The notes below the pieces were generated by a model. It searched no databases, was not told the DNA's origin, and saw only the letters and a list, made by a program, of their open reading frames with translations. A stretch of 20,267 bases of DNA from IMG/VR virus record IMGVR_UViG_3300033149_002603, positions 1 to 20,267 of that record; one strand, 5' to 3'. A program made the translations under genes and the position numbers. Origin of the DNA: a virus. The number at the start of each line of letters is the position of its first letter. The stretch's first letter is position 1. This document shows positions 12,496 through 19,826 of this stretch, in pieces.

Positions 12496-13644
12496 ATGGA
12501 GGAAGATTTTGAGTATGTTTTACAACTTGAAAAACTTGAGAGTACTGATCCTAATCGACTTATAATCGCCGGTATGGCATCTTCGGGTGATCTTGATCAC
12601 GACGGAGAACGCATAGATATTGATTCACTACGTGGGCAATTCGATAAATACATGAAGAACCCCGTTATACGCTTTATGCACGGAAAGGACGGTAGAAACC
12701 CGGATGCAATTGGAAAGGTCATCCCAGAGTATACGGACACTAAAGGTAAAGTGTGGAAGACGGAATTTCGGAATAACGGACCTTTTATCATAGCGGAAAT
12801 ATCTAATGCAGACGATGTAAAGTCTATCCGGACTAAAATTATAGAAAAGAATCTACGTGGGTTGAGTATAGGCGGTCGAGCGAAACGTACTAAAGTCTAT
12901 GATCCGAATTTAGATAAAGACGTAAATAATATTACGGTACTTCGCTGGAATGAGACGTCTGTAGTGGATTTGCCAGCGAACCCGGTCGGGTTTTTTGAAG
13001 TGCTAAAGTCTGTGTGTATGGGTCCAAATTGTCCACTTAATGACGGTGAGGAATCGATCGAAAAGGCAGGAAAACCAATGGAAGAATTGACACCTGAGAA
13101 TTATAACGAAGATGAAATATATCGTGGTCTCATCAAACAGGGTTATCGCGAGGATGAAGCTAAAGTTATAATGTATGAGATATTACGTAACGTTAATAAT
13201 ACTGTATACGATAAAGAACATGAAAGAGACGAAGTTTATCATACATTTCTGTCATTAGGTTATACTGAAGAAGCTGCAATGGAACGATCAAAATCAGTAT
13301 TAGATGGAATTAATATAAAGAAATCTATAGATTATAAGGAAATAAATTCCGAAATGCAGGATTATATAGAGAAACTTGAATTAAAAATACAAGATATGAG
13401 ATTTATATATGATAACATGACGGAAGAACCGGTAGAAATCGAAAAAGCCGAAAGTGACGGACGACCGTCAAAATCGTGGATGGACAATTGTCTTTCCACA
13501 ATGAGGCACGTTAAGGACGTTGACGATCCCGGTGCACTGTGTGGATGGCTTTGGTATCACGGAGAGGACGCCGGATTTGCGGCGCAACGTAAAGGTGTAG
13601 GGAAATCAGAGACAGTCGAAATTGATTTATCTGAATTGATATGA
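12496..13644 (+). CDS. HK97-type prohead protease with a C-terminal tag
   Basis: A protein of 382 residues. The protease core spans residues 1-170: catalytic H62 in 'IRFMHGKD', S124 in 'RGLSIGGRA', and the strand 'NETSVVDLPANP' that follows in this serine protease family. It cleaves scaffold, capsid N-termini or internal proteins during head maturation. Residues 180-330 are a helical extension with two similar repeats ('YRGLIKQGYREDEAK' and 'YHTFLSLGYTEEAAM'). Residues 345-365, 'SKSWMDNCLSTMRHVKD', then 'GALCGWLWYHG', form a small Cys/Trp domain seen at the end of other phage proteases. The last residues, 'ETVEIDLSELI', match the shared tag, suggesting the protease docks by the same contact as the cargo. 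GGAGGT precedes the start. Confidence 0.93.
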   Translation: MEEDFEYVLQLEKLESTDPNRLIIAGMASSGDLDHDGERIDIDSLRGQFDKYMKNPVIRFMHGKDGRNPDAIGKVIPEYTDTKGKVWKTEFRNNGPFIIAEISNADDVKSIRTKIIEKNLRGLSIGGRAKRTKVYDPNLDKDVNNITVLRWNETSVVDLPANPVGFFEVLKSVCMGPNCPLNDGEESIEKAGKPMEELTPENYNEDEIYRGLIKQGYREDEAKVIMYEILRNVNNTVYDKEHERDEVYHTFLSLGYTEEAAMERSKSVLDGINIKKSIDYKEINSEMQDYIEKLELKIQDMRFIYDNMTEEPVEIEKAESDGRPSKSWMDNCLSTMRHVKDVDDPGALCGWLWYHGEDAGFAAQRKGVGKSETVEIDLSELI

Positions 13645-13760
13645 ATCGGACAGATTAGTATCTGTCGCCAATGACCCATAGTGTGAGGCATTATGAATAT
13701 AAATATATACATTTCCACAAAATAAAATACTGTGGAGGTGGGCTAAAAGGAGGCTAAATT
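13645..13760 (+). promoter_or_regulatory. Intergenic region with a possible archaeal promoter for the capsid operon
   Basis: This 116-base gap is among the largest in the window. It has a weak hairpin (GACAGA at 13649-13654 with TCTGTC at 13661-13666) and a TATA-like element at 13698-13709 (TATAAATATATA). A start site about 25 bases downstream would fall near the 'TGTGGAGGTG' at 13731-13740, leaving a short leader with 'AAAGGAGG' before the scaffold start. A separate promoter would allow strong expression of scaffold and capsid. AT-rich DNA makes chance TATA matches common. Confidence 0.4.
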
Positions 13761-14273
13761 ATGGAAGAAGATAGTGATAACGGTATAGTCCGGCTCGAAA
13801 TTCCGGAATTGGAGAAGTTTATTTCTGACACGGTAACACGAATGGCAGAAGAAAGTGAAACTGTTGAGAAACTGGATGACTATGACAGATTGCTCAAAGA
13901 GACTGTTGAGATGAGAAAAAAGATTGAGGAACTCGAGGCAAAGGTCACAGCACAGGCGAAAACACTTGCTGCGCAGCCACAAACGACCATGAAGGCGGAA
14001 GATGAACCGGATGGAGTTGAGGATGAAGATGAGGACAAGGACAAGAAGAAGTCATTCCCACCAAAGAAGAAGGGTGACGACGATGAAGATGAGGAGCCAG
14101 CAACGAAGAGCGAGGCAGAGACAGAGTTAGAGGATCTTAAGAAGGAAATGAAGGAACTTAAAGAGAGCCCACTCTATAAAGCACAACAGGACGTAGAGAT
14201 TGAAGACGCAGAAACGGCACCAGCACCAAGTTTGCTTGGTAGTATCGTAGGTGCACATTACGGAGGTATTTAA
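13761..14273 (+). CDS. Probable capsid scaffolding protein
   Basis: An acidic protein of 170 residues directly upstream of the major capsid protein and downstream of the protease, the classic scaffold position. Residues 30-65 and 120-140 are predicted coiled coils ('LKETVEMRKKIEELEAKV', 'ELEDLKKEMKELKE'), separated by a disordered Asp/Glu/Lys-rich centre (about 80-118), as in other scaffolds. Near the N-terminus, 'RLEIPELEKF' is a weaker version of the shared tag with one residue missing. The C-terminus is hydrophobic and Gly-rich, 'SLLGSIVGAHYGGI', and could be the capsid-binding end. GGAGG lies just upstream of the ATG. It is presumably degraded by the protease after assembly. An alternative is a minor structural protein. 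Confidence 0.75.
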   Translation: MEEDSDNGIVRLEIPELEKFISDTVTRMAEESETVEKLDDYDRLLKETVEMRKKIEELEAKVTAQAKTLAAQPQTTMKAEDEPDGVEDEDEDKDKKKSFPPKKKGDDDEDEEPATKSEAETELEDLKKEMKELKESPLYKAQQDVEIEDAETAPAPSLLGSIVGAHYGGI

Positions 14274-14274
14274 T

Positions 14275-15345
14275 ATGGCAGCAGGAATGGGATGGTCGGG
14301 CGCAGGCGAGATTGATCACGAGAGTCTATATAAGATGTCTTTCGGGGAACTTTCCGACGAATCGATATATGATGACGGAATGAACGGAATATTTACGAAG
14401 GCAGAAGGGGATCAGGTTGTATTGCACGATGGATCTTCGACACTTGAGAAGGCAGTTAACGTGGGTGCGACATCTGGAGCAGCCGGATATGCGTATACCC
14501 CGATTGTGTGGGATCAGGATGTAATAGATATCACACGAAAGATGACACCACTTCTTACTCTTATACCGAAACTTACTAATAAGGGTAAAGTTGCACAGTA
14601 CTACCGTGTTACCGACAGAGGAGCGGCAGCATGGCAAACTGAAGATCCGGCGATCAACGAGACGGATGACACCAGAGAAGAGGCAAGTGAGAGTATCAAG
14701 TATCTACGTATCGCAGGTAGAGTTACCGGTGTTGCGCAGGTCGCAGGGGCTCATTTCGAGAGTTCTATGCAAAGAGAAGTTCTGAATAAAACCCAATCTA
14801 TGAACGAACAGATTGAGAATACACTTCTAAGAGGCGATGCTGCTACTAATCCACTCGAGCACAATGGTCTTGAGAAGATCCTAACTGCAGGTGACCCATA
14901 TAATGCAATCGAGACTAGTGTCGGTGGTGCGATTACACTAGCAGCCGTAAGAAAGCTTGTAAGTGACTGCTTCAACAAGAAAGGTGCACCAAATCTCTTG
15001 ATCACAGATTCATATACTGCCGACGATCTAGTTGAGCAACAGATGGATTATGTAAGATATGTTGATCCTAATGTCACTATCGCATGGGGATTGCAAGTTC
15101 CAAGCCTTCAGACGGTAGTTGGACGAATTCCTGTACTTGTCAGTCAGTTTATGCCGACTACAAGTACTGAGAGACGAATATTCTGTATTAATACGAATTA
15201 TGTCCAACAGCGGGTTCTACAGGATATTTCATTTGAGCGGATGGCGAAGACTTCTGACAGTGAGAAGTTTATGCTAAAGACGTATCGAACGATGGTAAAC
15301 AAGTTCCCTGAAGGTATGGGTCAACTTTACGAGATCAGTGACTGA
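14275..15345 (+). CDS. Major capsid protein, HK97 fold
   Basis: I chose ATG 14275, one base after the scaffold stop, with 'GGAGGT' at 14262-14267; the frame from 14251 adds eight residues within the scaffold gene. The protein is 356 residues. Features of an HK97-fold capsid protein include an N-terminal arm, 'TRKMTPLLTLIPK' leading into the E-loop region ('AAAWQTEDPAINETDD'), the helix 'MNEQIENTLLRGDAATNP' (spine helix and glycine-rich turn), 'LLITDSYTADDLVEQQ' (P-domain), and the strand-rich end 'KFMLKTYRTMVNKFPEGMG'. It forms the icosahedral shell. Codon choice looks more even than in the AT-rich effector genes, as expected for a highly expressed gene. The stop lies within a hairpin followed by a T-rich tract. 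Confidence 0.92.
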   Translation: MAAGMGWSGAGEIDHESLYKMSFGELSDESIYDDGMNGIFTKAEGDQVVLHDGSSTLEKAVNVGATSGAAGYAYTPIVWDQDVIDITRKMTPLLTLIPKLTNKGKVAQYYRVTDRGAAAWQTEDPAINETDDTREEASESIKYLRIAGRVTGVAQVAGAHFESSMQREVLNKTQSMNEQIENTLLRGDAATNPLEHNGLEKILTAGDPYNAIETSVGGAITLAAVRKLVSDCFNKKGAPNLLITDSYTADDLVEQQMDYVRYVDPNVTIAWGLQVPSLQTVVGRIPVLVSQFMPTTSTERRIFCINTNYVQQRVLQDISFERMAKTSDSEKFMLKTYRTMVNKFPEGMGQLYEISD

Positions 15346-15375
15346 GTGAGTTTATACTCACTCATTTATTTTATA
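15343..15375 (+). terminator. Stop-codon hairpin plus T-rich tract after the capsid gene
   Basis: TGAGTGAG (15343-15350) pairs with CTCACTCA (15357-15364), an 8-bp stem with loop TTTATA, followed by 'TTTATTTTATA'. The capsid TGA is the first codon of the stem. It could end a fraction of transcripts or protect the 3' end of the capsid message. Confidence 0.65.
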
Positions 15376-15388
15376 GGAGGATAAAAAT

Positions 15389-15880
15389 ATGGCAGCAATA
15401 GTAGCAGAAACAACTTATGACGTAACACCTAATCTGGGTGGAAAGGTTATCAAATTTAAGGGAGTAAAGGCGGCACAGAATGACTTTATCGTTTTCTCGG
15501 ATCCTGTAGGGGTTGTAGTCGTAAATCAGGCAGACGGTACTGTAGATACGGTAGCATACGCGAATGTAGATTCAACTGATGACGCAGCGGGTGTACTAAC
15601 TGATGATGCAACTGATGATACTTTTACATACGATAATGTAGGGGCAGCAGACGAACTACCATCAACGAACGGATATATTATGCTTGATAATGAGATTATG
15701 CAGTATACCGCAGGTGGAGCCGCAACATCAGGTACTTTTACGGGACTACACCGTGGTCTTTTCGGTACAACTGTGGCGGGACACACACAAAATAAGACTG
15801 GGTATAATCTACATACAATAGTACTTGGTGACAGTGTAACCGGACTTGTACGCGGAATCGCAGACGTAATCGAGGAATGA
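15389..15880 (+). CDS. Probable capsid decoration protein
   Basis: A 163-residue protein right after the major capsid gene, with 'AGGAGGATAAAAAT' as ribosome-binding site. The N-terminal half is beta-rich and short on charge patterning ('LGGKVIKFKGVKAA'). The second half has 'NGYIMLDNEIMQYTA', then 'GTFTGLHRGLFGTTVAGH', a motif string that I recognise from small head or fibre-associated proteins of environmental phages. There is no signal peptide or enzymatic motif. Position and composition favour a decoration or stabilising protein on the capsid surface; a head-fibre or neck component is an alternative. Like the capsid gene, it ends in a hairpin with a T-rich tail. Confidence 0.62.
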   Translation: MAAIVAETTYDVTPNLGGKVIKFKGVKAAQNDFIVFSDPVGVVVVNQADGTVDTVAYANVDSTDDAAGVLTDDATDDTFTYDNVGAADELPSTNGYIMLDNEIMQYTAGGAATSGTFTGLHRGLFGTTVAGHTQNKTGYNLHTIVLGDSVTGLVRGIADVIEE

Positions 15881-15909
15881 GTGATTTATCACTCTTCTTT
15901 TATTTTTAG
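15879..15909 (+). terminator. Stop-codon hairpin plus T-rich tract after the decoration gene
   Basis: GAGTGA (15879-15884) pairs with TCACTC (15889-15894) around loop TTTA, followed by 'TTCTTTTATTTTT'. The stem starts inside the stop codon. The sequence resembles the hairpin after the capsid gene (both use GAGTGA), suggesting a duplicated element. Confidence 0.6.
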
Positions 15910-15922
15910 GAGGTAATATAAT

Positions 15923-16621
15923 ATGGATAAAATGAAACTAAATCCATTCCACACTACCGAAGTAGCAGGTTTGACATTTCCGGTTACACAAGTAAACGGA
16001 CAGACTGCCGGGTGTATGGTTGGAGCGGGAACTTCGGCGAAACCTGTGGATTGTTCTACCACAACGGGTATGAAGTTTAACAGTATTTATACATCATCAG
16101 CAGCAACGTCAGGTGACTCAAGAAATACTTATCTACGTCATTATATAAAAGGTATTGGTGGTGCAGGTGAAGCACTTCGAGCATATTGTACCGTATCCGG
16201 TGTAGCAGCGTCAGGTACCGTAAATGGTATCCATGCGAGTTTAGATTTCGCTGATGCTGCCAGTACAGCAAGTGGGATGGGGACAGCAGTTCGTGCGACA
16301 CTACACATACCAGATGAGGCAGCATGGACATCGGGAACGATCACGGCACTTATGGCAGAGGTATATTCCGATGGTGCAGCTTCGGATCCGGACGGCGTTA
16401 CGGAACTGTCATTCATAAGAGTTGTAAATGGTGGTGATGCAACCGGTATGGCTGATGTAGATGACGATGGATTCCTACTTAGTCTTCAGGGATTTACAGC
16501 AGGTGACGCAAAAATGTATAGTGAGAACACTTCAGCGGTTGGTACTACAGCCGGAGCTTTGAAGATAAAAATCGGTGCTAATACACGTTATTTAGCGGTG
16601 TTTAGTGATATAGGATCATAG
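15923..16621 (+). CDS. Virion structural protein, possible decoration or head-fibre protein
   Basis: A 232-residue protein rich in Ala, Gly, Ser and Thr with few charges, typical of beta-structured virion surface proteins. The C-terminal two thirds, including 'GIHASLDFADAASTASGMG', 'ALMAEVYSDGAASDP' and 'NTRYLAVFSDIG', match a pattern I recall from structural proteins near capsid genes of uncultivated phages. 'TTTAGGAGGTAATATAAT' gives a strong ribosome-binding site. It ends in TAG, one of only two complete genes here to do so, and the next gene lies in the same frame four codons later. The role on the virion is not defined. Confidence 0.6.
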   Translation: MDKMKLNPFHTTEVAGLTFPVTQVNGQTAGCMVGAGTSAKPVDCSTTTGMKFNSIYTSSAATSGDSRNTYLRHYIKGIGGAGEALRAYCTVSGVAASGTVNGIHASLDFADAASTASGMGTAVRATLHIPDEAAWTSGTITALMAEVYSDGAASDPDGVTELSFIRVVNGGDATGMADVDDDGFLLSLQGFTAGDAKMYSENTSAVGTTAGALKIKIGANTRYLAVFSDIGS

Positions 16622-16630
16622 GTAACGAAC

Positions 16631-16963
16631 ATGATGAAAATTGATTTGCGGAATTACTCCGTTGAAGTACCAGGACTTGATGAGGAAGGAAACCCGAAAG
16701 TATATTATCAGGAATATGATGTGAAAATGTCATTAGTAACATGTATTATGCATCCTGATCTAAAACTTAGCGCGGTTGAGTTGTTAGAACGAGATGAAAT
16801 TGCACGTAAAATCCGGGATTCTACAGATGAGATTTTACTTGAAGATGCTGAATTTCAGATACTACGAAGTTCCTTTGATATAATCAAAGGATTAACACAA
16901 AATGACGTTGAATTGGTAAAACGGGTATTTGACGCAAATCAAGTCGAAGTTACTGAGAAGTAA
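16631..16963 (+). CDS. Conserved-looking phage head-region protein, 110 residues
   Basis: The protein starts at ATG 16631 (a second ATG follows directly), with 'AGGT' at 16621-16624 as a weak ribosome-binding site overlapping the previous stop. The pattern 'YDVKMSLVTCIMHPDLKLSA', 'ELLERDEIARKI' and 'NDVELVKRVFDA' is familiar from small proteins located between capsid and tail genes in phages, but I know no function for it. It is mostly helical and acidic. It could be an assembly helper or connector component. It lies in frame with the upstream gene, so TAG read-through would fuse the two. Its end forms a hairpin with a T-rich tail. Confidence 0.65.
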   Translation: MMKIDLRNYSVEVPGLDEEGNPKVYYQEYDVKMSLVTCIMHPDLKLSAVELLERDEIARKIRDSTDEILLEDAEFQILRSSFDIIKGLTQNDVELVKRVFDANQVEVTEK

Positions 16964-16989
16964 CTTCATCTTTTTATTTTATATTTATT
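16946..16989 (+). terminator. Stop-codon hairpin plus T-rich tract
   Basis: GAAGTTACT (16946-16954) pairs perfectly with AGTAACTTC (16959-16967) around loop GAGA; the TAA stop lies in the right arm. 'TTTTTATTTTATATTTATT' follows. This is the best terminator-like structure of the three in the capsid block and may close the capsid transcript. Confidence 0.7.
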
Positions 16990-17010
16990 AAATTTATAGG
17001 AGTTTATAAT

Positions 17011-17187
17011 ATGGGTCCAGATGAAGAAAAAGCGATAAGATTGTTCGAACGAAATGCCAGAGTAATTGACAAAGTCCATCATATTATGGATGTGGAAATA
17101 CTTGCAACTCTTAAGGAAATCCTCGAAGAACTGCAAAAAATGAATAAACCGGCGACAAAGACCGGTAGACCAAAGAAGACAGAATGA
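17011..17187 (+). CDS. Small charged helical protein, 58 residues
   Basis: 'TATAGGAGTTTATAAT' upstream is a clear ribosome-binding site. The peptide is helical ('RNARVIDKVHHIMDVEIL' and 'TLKEILEELQKMN') and ends in a basic Pro/Lys tail, 'KTGRPKKTE'. It is the first gene after the terminator-like hairpin at 16946. No family is recognised; the basic tail could bind DNA. Confidence 0.65.
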   Translation: MGPDEEKAIRLFERNARVIDKVHHIMDVEILATLKEILEELQKMNKPATKTGRPKKTE

Positions 17188-17214
17188 TACTAAATTTATA
17201 AAGTAGATAATATT

Positions 17215-17442
17215 ATGGCAATAACATATACAGAATTAACAAATGATCAGAAGATGGAAACAGCAGATCTATTACAGAAACTCGAATCGATCAAGGGTGA
17301 ACTCGCCGACGTACAGACAGCACGAGCGACATCAGAAATTGATTATAGAACACAGGAAGAGGAGTTGAAGGCAGAAGAGAATAAACTAATCCAACTCGTG
17401 CGGGATATGCGGAAAGCAACGGTAGAGGCGAAACATATATAG
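17215..17442 (+). CDS. Small coiled-coil protein, 75 residues
   Basis: Almost the whole protein is a predicted helix with heptad-like spacing ('DLLQKLESIKGELADVQ' and 'EELKAEENKLIQLVRDM'). The ribosome-binding site is weak ('AGTAGATAATATT'). It ends in TAG; read-through would add only seven residues. Likely a small structural or assembly factor; no family assigned. Confidence 0.65.
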   Translation: MAITYTELTNDQKMETADLLQKLESIKGELADVQTARATSEIDYRTQEEELKAEENKLIQLVRDMRKATVEAKHI

Positions 17443-17452
17443 GTATATATAA

Positions 17453-17623
17453 ATGACATGGTATAATAGTTGGGCGAAACGAAAAGCCATAACACTTACT
17501 GGAGGTTCTTCGGGACTCGATGCTGATGTATCAAGTAATGCCGGAACTACAAAATTGTTTAAGAGTGCGATATCGGACGATGGTGTAATATTTAAGAAAG
17601 AAGAATATGTGAGTGGTGCTTAA
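17453..17623 (+). CDS. Short DUF2341-like protein, 56 residues
   Basis: It begins 'MTWYNSWAKRKAITLTGG', like the first strand of DUF2341-type surface proteins, which are normally much longer and often sit beside LamG-like domains. Here the frame diverges after about residue 22 and ends with 'FKKEEYVSGA'. The end resembles the C-terminus of the gene at 18879 ('GEYVSGA'), so it may be an internal deletion product that kept only the two ends of a fibre protein. 'TAGGTATATATAA' lies upstream. It may be expressed as a small protein or be decaying. Confidence 0.5.
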   Translation: MTWYNSWAKRKAITLTGGSSGLDADVSSNAGTTKLFKSAISDDGVIFKKEEYVSGA

Positions 17624-17641
17624 TTATTACTGGTGATATAA

Positions 17642-17755
17642 ATGGCATGGTATAATAGTAGTTGGCTGAAGCGGAAAGCAATTACCCTAACAGGGGGCGC
17701 AAACGGTGACGGATAAACTGTAGGTGAATCATACGAGACTCTGCAGATATTATAG
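17642..17755 (+). pseudogene. Degenerate second DUF2341-like fragment
   Basis: It starts 'MAWYNSSWLKRKAITLTGG', a paralogue of the gene at 17453, but meets TAA at 17714-17716 after 24 codons. The same frame then continues 12 codons to TAG at 17753-17755. 'GGTGATATAA' upstream keeps a usable ribosome-binding site. The two tandem fragments look like remnants of duplicated surface-protein genes. An expressed 24-residue peptide is not excluded. Confidence 0.5.
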
Positions 17756-17777
17756 AAATAAAGAGGTAAATTGAATA

Positions 17778-18863
17778 ATGGAACATGTTGATACAAATTA
17801 TATCTATCCAAAAAATAAAGACATTGATATAATAATTGGGGATAAAAAACAGAAAAATTTTAAACCAAGAATGAAAATTGAAAGATGGGATAATGAGGTT
17901 AATTTTTCTGTAGGTATCATATCTACTCATACCGGTAATGATATGGAATCAAGTGGTAAAGTAGAATGGAATGATGGGCATGGTATAAAAGCACGATTTT
18001 ATCAAAAACCGGAGGATGAATTTGAATTCGAGATCGAACTTGAAAGTGAACCAGAAAATAGAATTGTAGAATTATCAATAGAAACGAAAGGTTTGGATTT
18101 CTTTTATCAACCATTCGAAGTCGAGGACGGATGTTTTCGACCTGAGAATGTGAAAGGATCGTATGCGGTTTATCACCATGAAATGAGTGGCGGTAAGTAT
18201 AGGGCAGGTAAAGCATTTCATATCTATAGACCCCATGTGACAGATATAAATAACAAACAAGAATGGTGTGAATTAGATATCACTAATAATATAATGCGAA
18301 TTACTGTACCTACAGGTTTGGTATATCCGGTTGTAATTGATCCTACGTTTGGGTGTAGTCCCTCATCACCAGGAGGGAGTGAGTATATAATGTATATTAA
18401 TTATTTAGTAGGAACGAACTATACATCTTATAGTGAGGATAGTACAGGACAAAGTATAACTGCGTATGTAAAGAAACCTACAGGTGCGGCGCCAACTCAT
18501 TATTTTAAGGGTGTTATGGCATTAACATCAAATAAAAATATAATATCAAATGGTGTCACTGGAAGTGCTGCTGTGACTTCAGGTACATGGTCATGGGTCA
18601 CAGCAACATTCACGACTGATCCATCACTACCAGCATCTACAGAATACTGGATAATGTGTATTACTAATGATACAGGTAGACTTGCCTATGATACATGGGC
18701 AGCAAGATCTCTAATCGATACTACAAATACATATTCATCCCCGGCAAATCCTACTGATGGAGGTTCCGGTGGTAATATATTTTCAGTGTATTGTACATAT
18801 ACAGAAGTAAGTAATCCAATACCATTAATTATACATCATTTACAAGAACAAAGAATATTATAA
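17778..18863 (+). CDS. Putative phage surface or fibre-type structural protein
   Basis: A protein of 361 residues. The N-terminal 190 residues have a motif string I associate with virion proteins of many uncultivated phages: 'KPRMKIERWDNEVNFSVGI', 'GLDFFYQPFEVEDG', 'GSYAVYHHEMSGG', 'GKAFHIYRPHVTD' and 'VYPVVIDPTFG'. The C-terminal part (about 195-350) is Ser/Thr/Gly-rich and beta-stranded ('WSWVTATFTTDPSLPASTEY', 'TEYWIMCITNDTG'), like a carbohydrate-binding or jelly-roll domain at a fibre tip. It lacks a signal peptide. 'AAAGAGGTAAATTGAATA' precedes the start. It probably decorates tail or capsid and contacts the host surface, as the DUF2341-like fragments upstream also suggest. Confidence 0.62.
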   Translation: MEHVDTNYIYPKNKDIDIIIGDKKQKNFKPRMKIERWDNEVNFSVGIISTHTGNDMESSGKVEWNDGHGIKARFYQKPEDEFEFEIELESEPENRIVELSIETKGLDFFYQPFEVEDGCFRPENVKGSYAVYHHEMSGGKYRAGKAFHIYRPHVTDINNKQEWCELDITNNIMRITVPTGLVYPVVIDPTFGCSPSSPGGSEYIMYINYLVGTNYTSYSEDSTGQSITAYVKKPTGAAPTHYFKGVMALTSNKNIISNGVTGSAAVTSGTWSWVTATFTTDPSLPASTEYWIMCITNDTGRLAYDTWAARSLIDTTNTYSSPANPTDGGSGGNIFSVYCTYTEVSNPIPLIIHHLQEQRIL

Positions 18864-18878
18864 AGAGGTAATTATAAA

Positions 18879-19805
18879 ATGGCAATCCCAATCAGACAGA
18901 GTACAGCATCACAGGCGGTACCACTTGGATATTTCTTGGATTCGACAGATGGTAATACCGAAGAGACGGCATTAACCATTTCAAATACAGATATAAAATT
19001 GTGGAAACATGGTGCTACTACATTAGCGAACAAAAATTCAGGTGGAGCTACACACATGAGTAATGGTATATATTATGCTGTATTGGATGCTACAGATAGT
19101 AATACATTAGGAGCACTTATAATATTCGTACATGAATCAGGAGCACTTCCGGTAAAGGTTGAATGTGAAGTTATGACAGCGAACCGGTATGATTCATTAG
19201 TCGCAGGTACAGACAAATTACAAGTTGACGCAACAGAGATCTCAGGAGATTCAACAGCAGCAGATAATCTCGAGCTCGATTACGACGGTACAGGATATAC
19301 AAAGACAAACTCCACAATCGGAACTTGTACAACCAATACCGATATGAGGGGAACGGACAGTGCCGCACTCGCGGCAACAGCTCTTACAGACGTAACATGG
19401 ACGGATGCAAAAGCGGGATATCTTGATGCGGCGATTACCTCGAGAAATGCGACTACACCACCAACGGTCGGAGAAATCCGAGAGGAAATAGACTCAAATT
19501 CAACCCGACTCGATGTCGATGTGTCAACCAGATCGACGGTCACGACAGCACAGGTCAATACCGAAGTTGTGGATGTGTTAAAGACGGATACAACATCAGA
19601 AATGTCACAAGGTGCCCCACCTGCGACACCTACAATGGAAGAAATGATGGCATATCTGTATTTCCGATTGAGAAATAAATGTACGACCACCGCAGACGAA
19701 GACGCAATGTGGGATGATCTCGGAACTACGAAGTTGGTTAAGGCTACTATTACAGATAATGGTACAACACTTACGAAGGGTGAATATGTATCAGGTGCAC
19801 CATAA
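18879..19805 (+). CDS. Putative phage fibre or spike-like structural protein
   Basis: A protein of 308 residues. The first 110 residues form a unit I recall from phage structural genes: 'LGYFLDSTDGNTEETALTI', 'DIKLWKHGATTLANKN', 'GIYYAVLDATDSNTLGALII', 'ESGALPVKVECEVM'. A Thr/Asp/Ala-rich middle (about 115-230), with runs such as 'DSAALAATALTDVTWTDA', is low complexity, as in fibre shafts. The end, 'EEMMAYLYFRLRNKCTTTA' then 'TLTKGEYVSGAP', is also seen in such proteins. 'AAAGAGGTAATTATAAA' precedes the start. The protein is DNA-packaging neutral and likely sits on the outside of the particle. The exact location (neck, tail or head fibre) is not evident. Confidence 0.62.
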   Translation: MAIPIRQSTASQAVPLGYFLDSTDGNTEETALTISNTDIKLWKHGATTLANKNSGGATHMSNGIYYAVLDATDSNTLGALIIFVHESGALPVKVECEVMTANRYDSLVAGTDKLQVDATEISGDSTAADNLELDYDGTGYTKTNSTIGTCTTNTDMRGTDSAALAATALTDVTWTDAKAGYLDAAITSRNATTPPTVGEIREEIDSNSTRLDVDVSTRSTVTTAQVNTEVVDVLKTDTTSEMSQGAPPATPTMEEMMAYLYFRLRNKCTTTADEDAMWDDLGTTKLVKATITDNGTTLTKGEYVSGAP

Positions 19806-19826
19806 TAATATATAAAGGAGGAGAAT

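Noticed and set aside
13671-13757. 28-codon frame in the gap before the scaffold gene
   Set aside because: It has no ribosome-binding site, its codons cover the TATA-like element and the ribosome-binding site of the next gene, and the peptide has no recognisable feature.
17714-17716. TAA as a recoded sense codon in the DUF2341-like fragment
   Set aside because: TAA ends most other genes here, so reassignment is not credible; a truncated gene is simpler.
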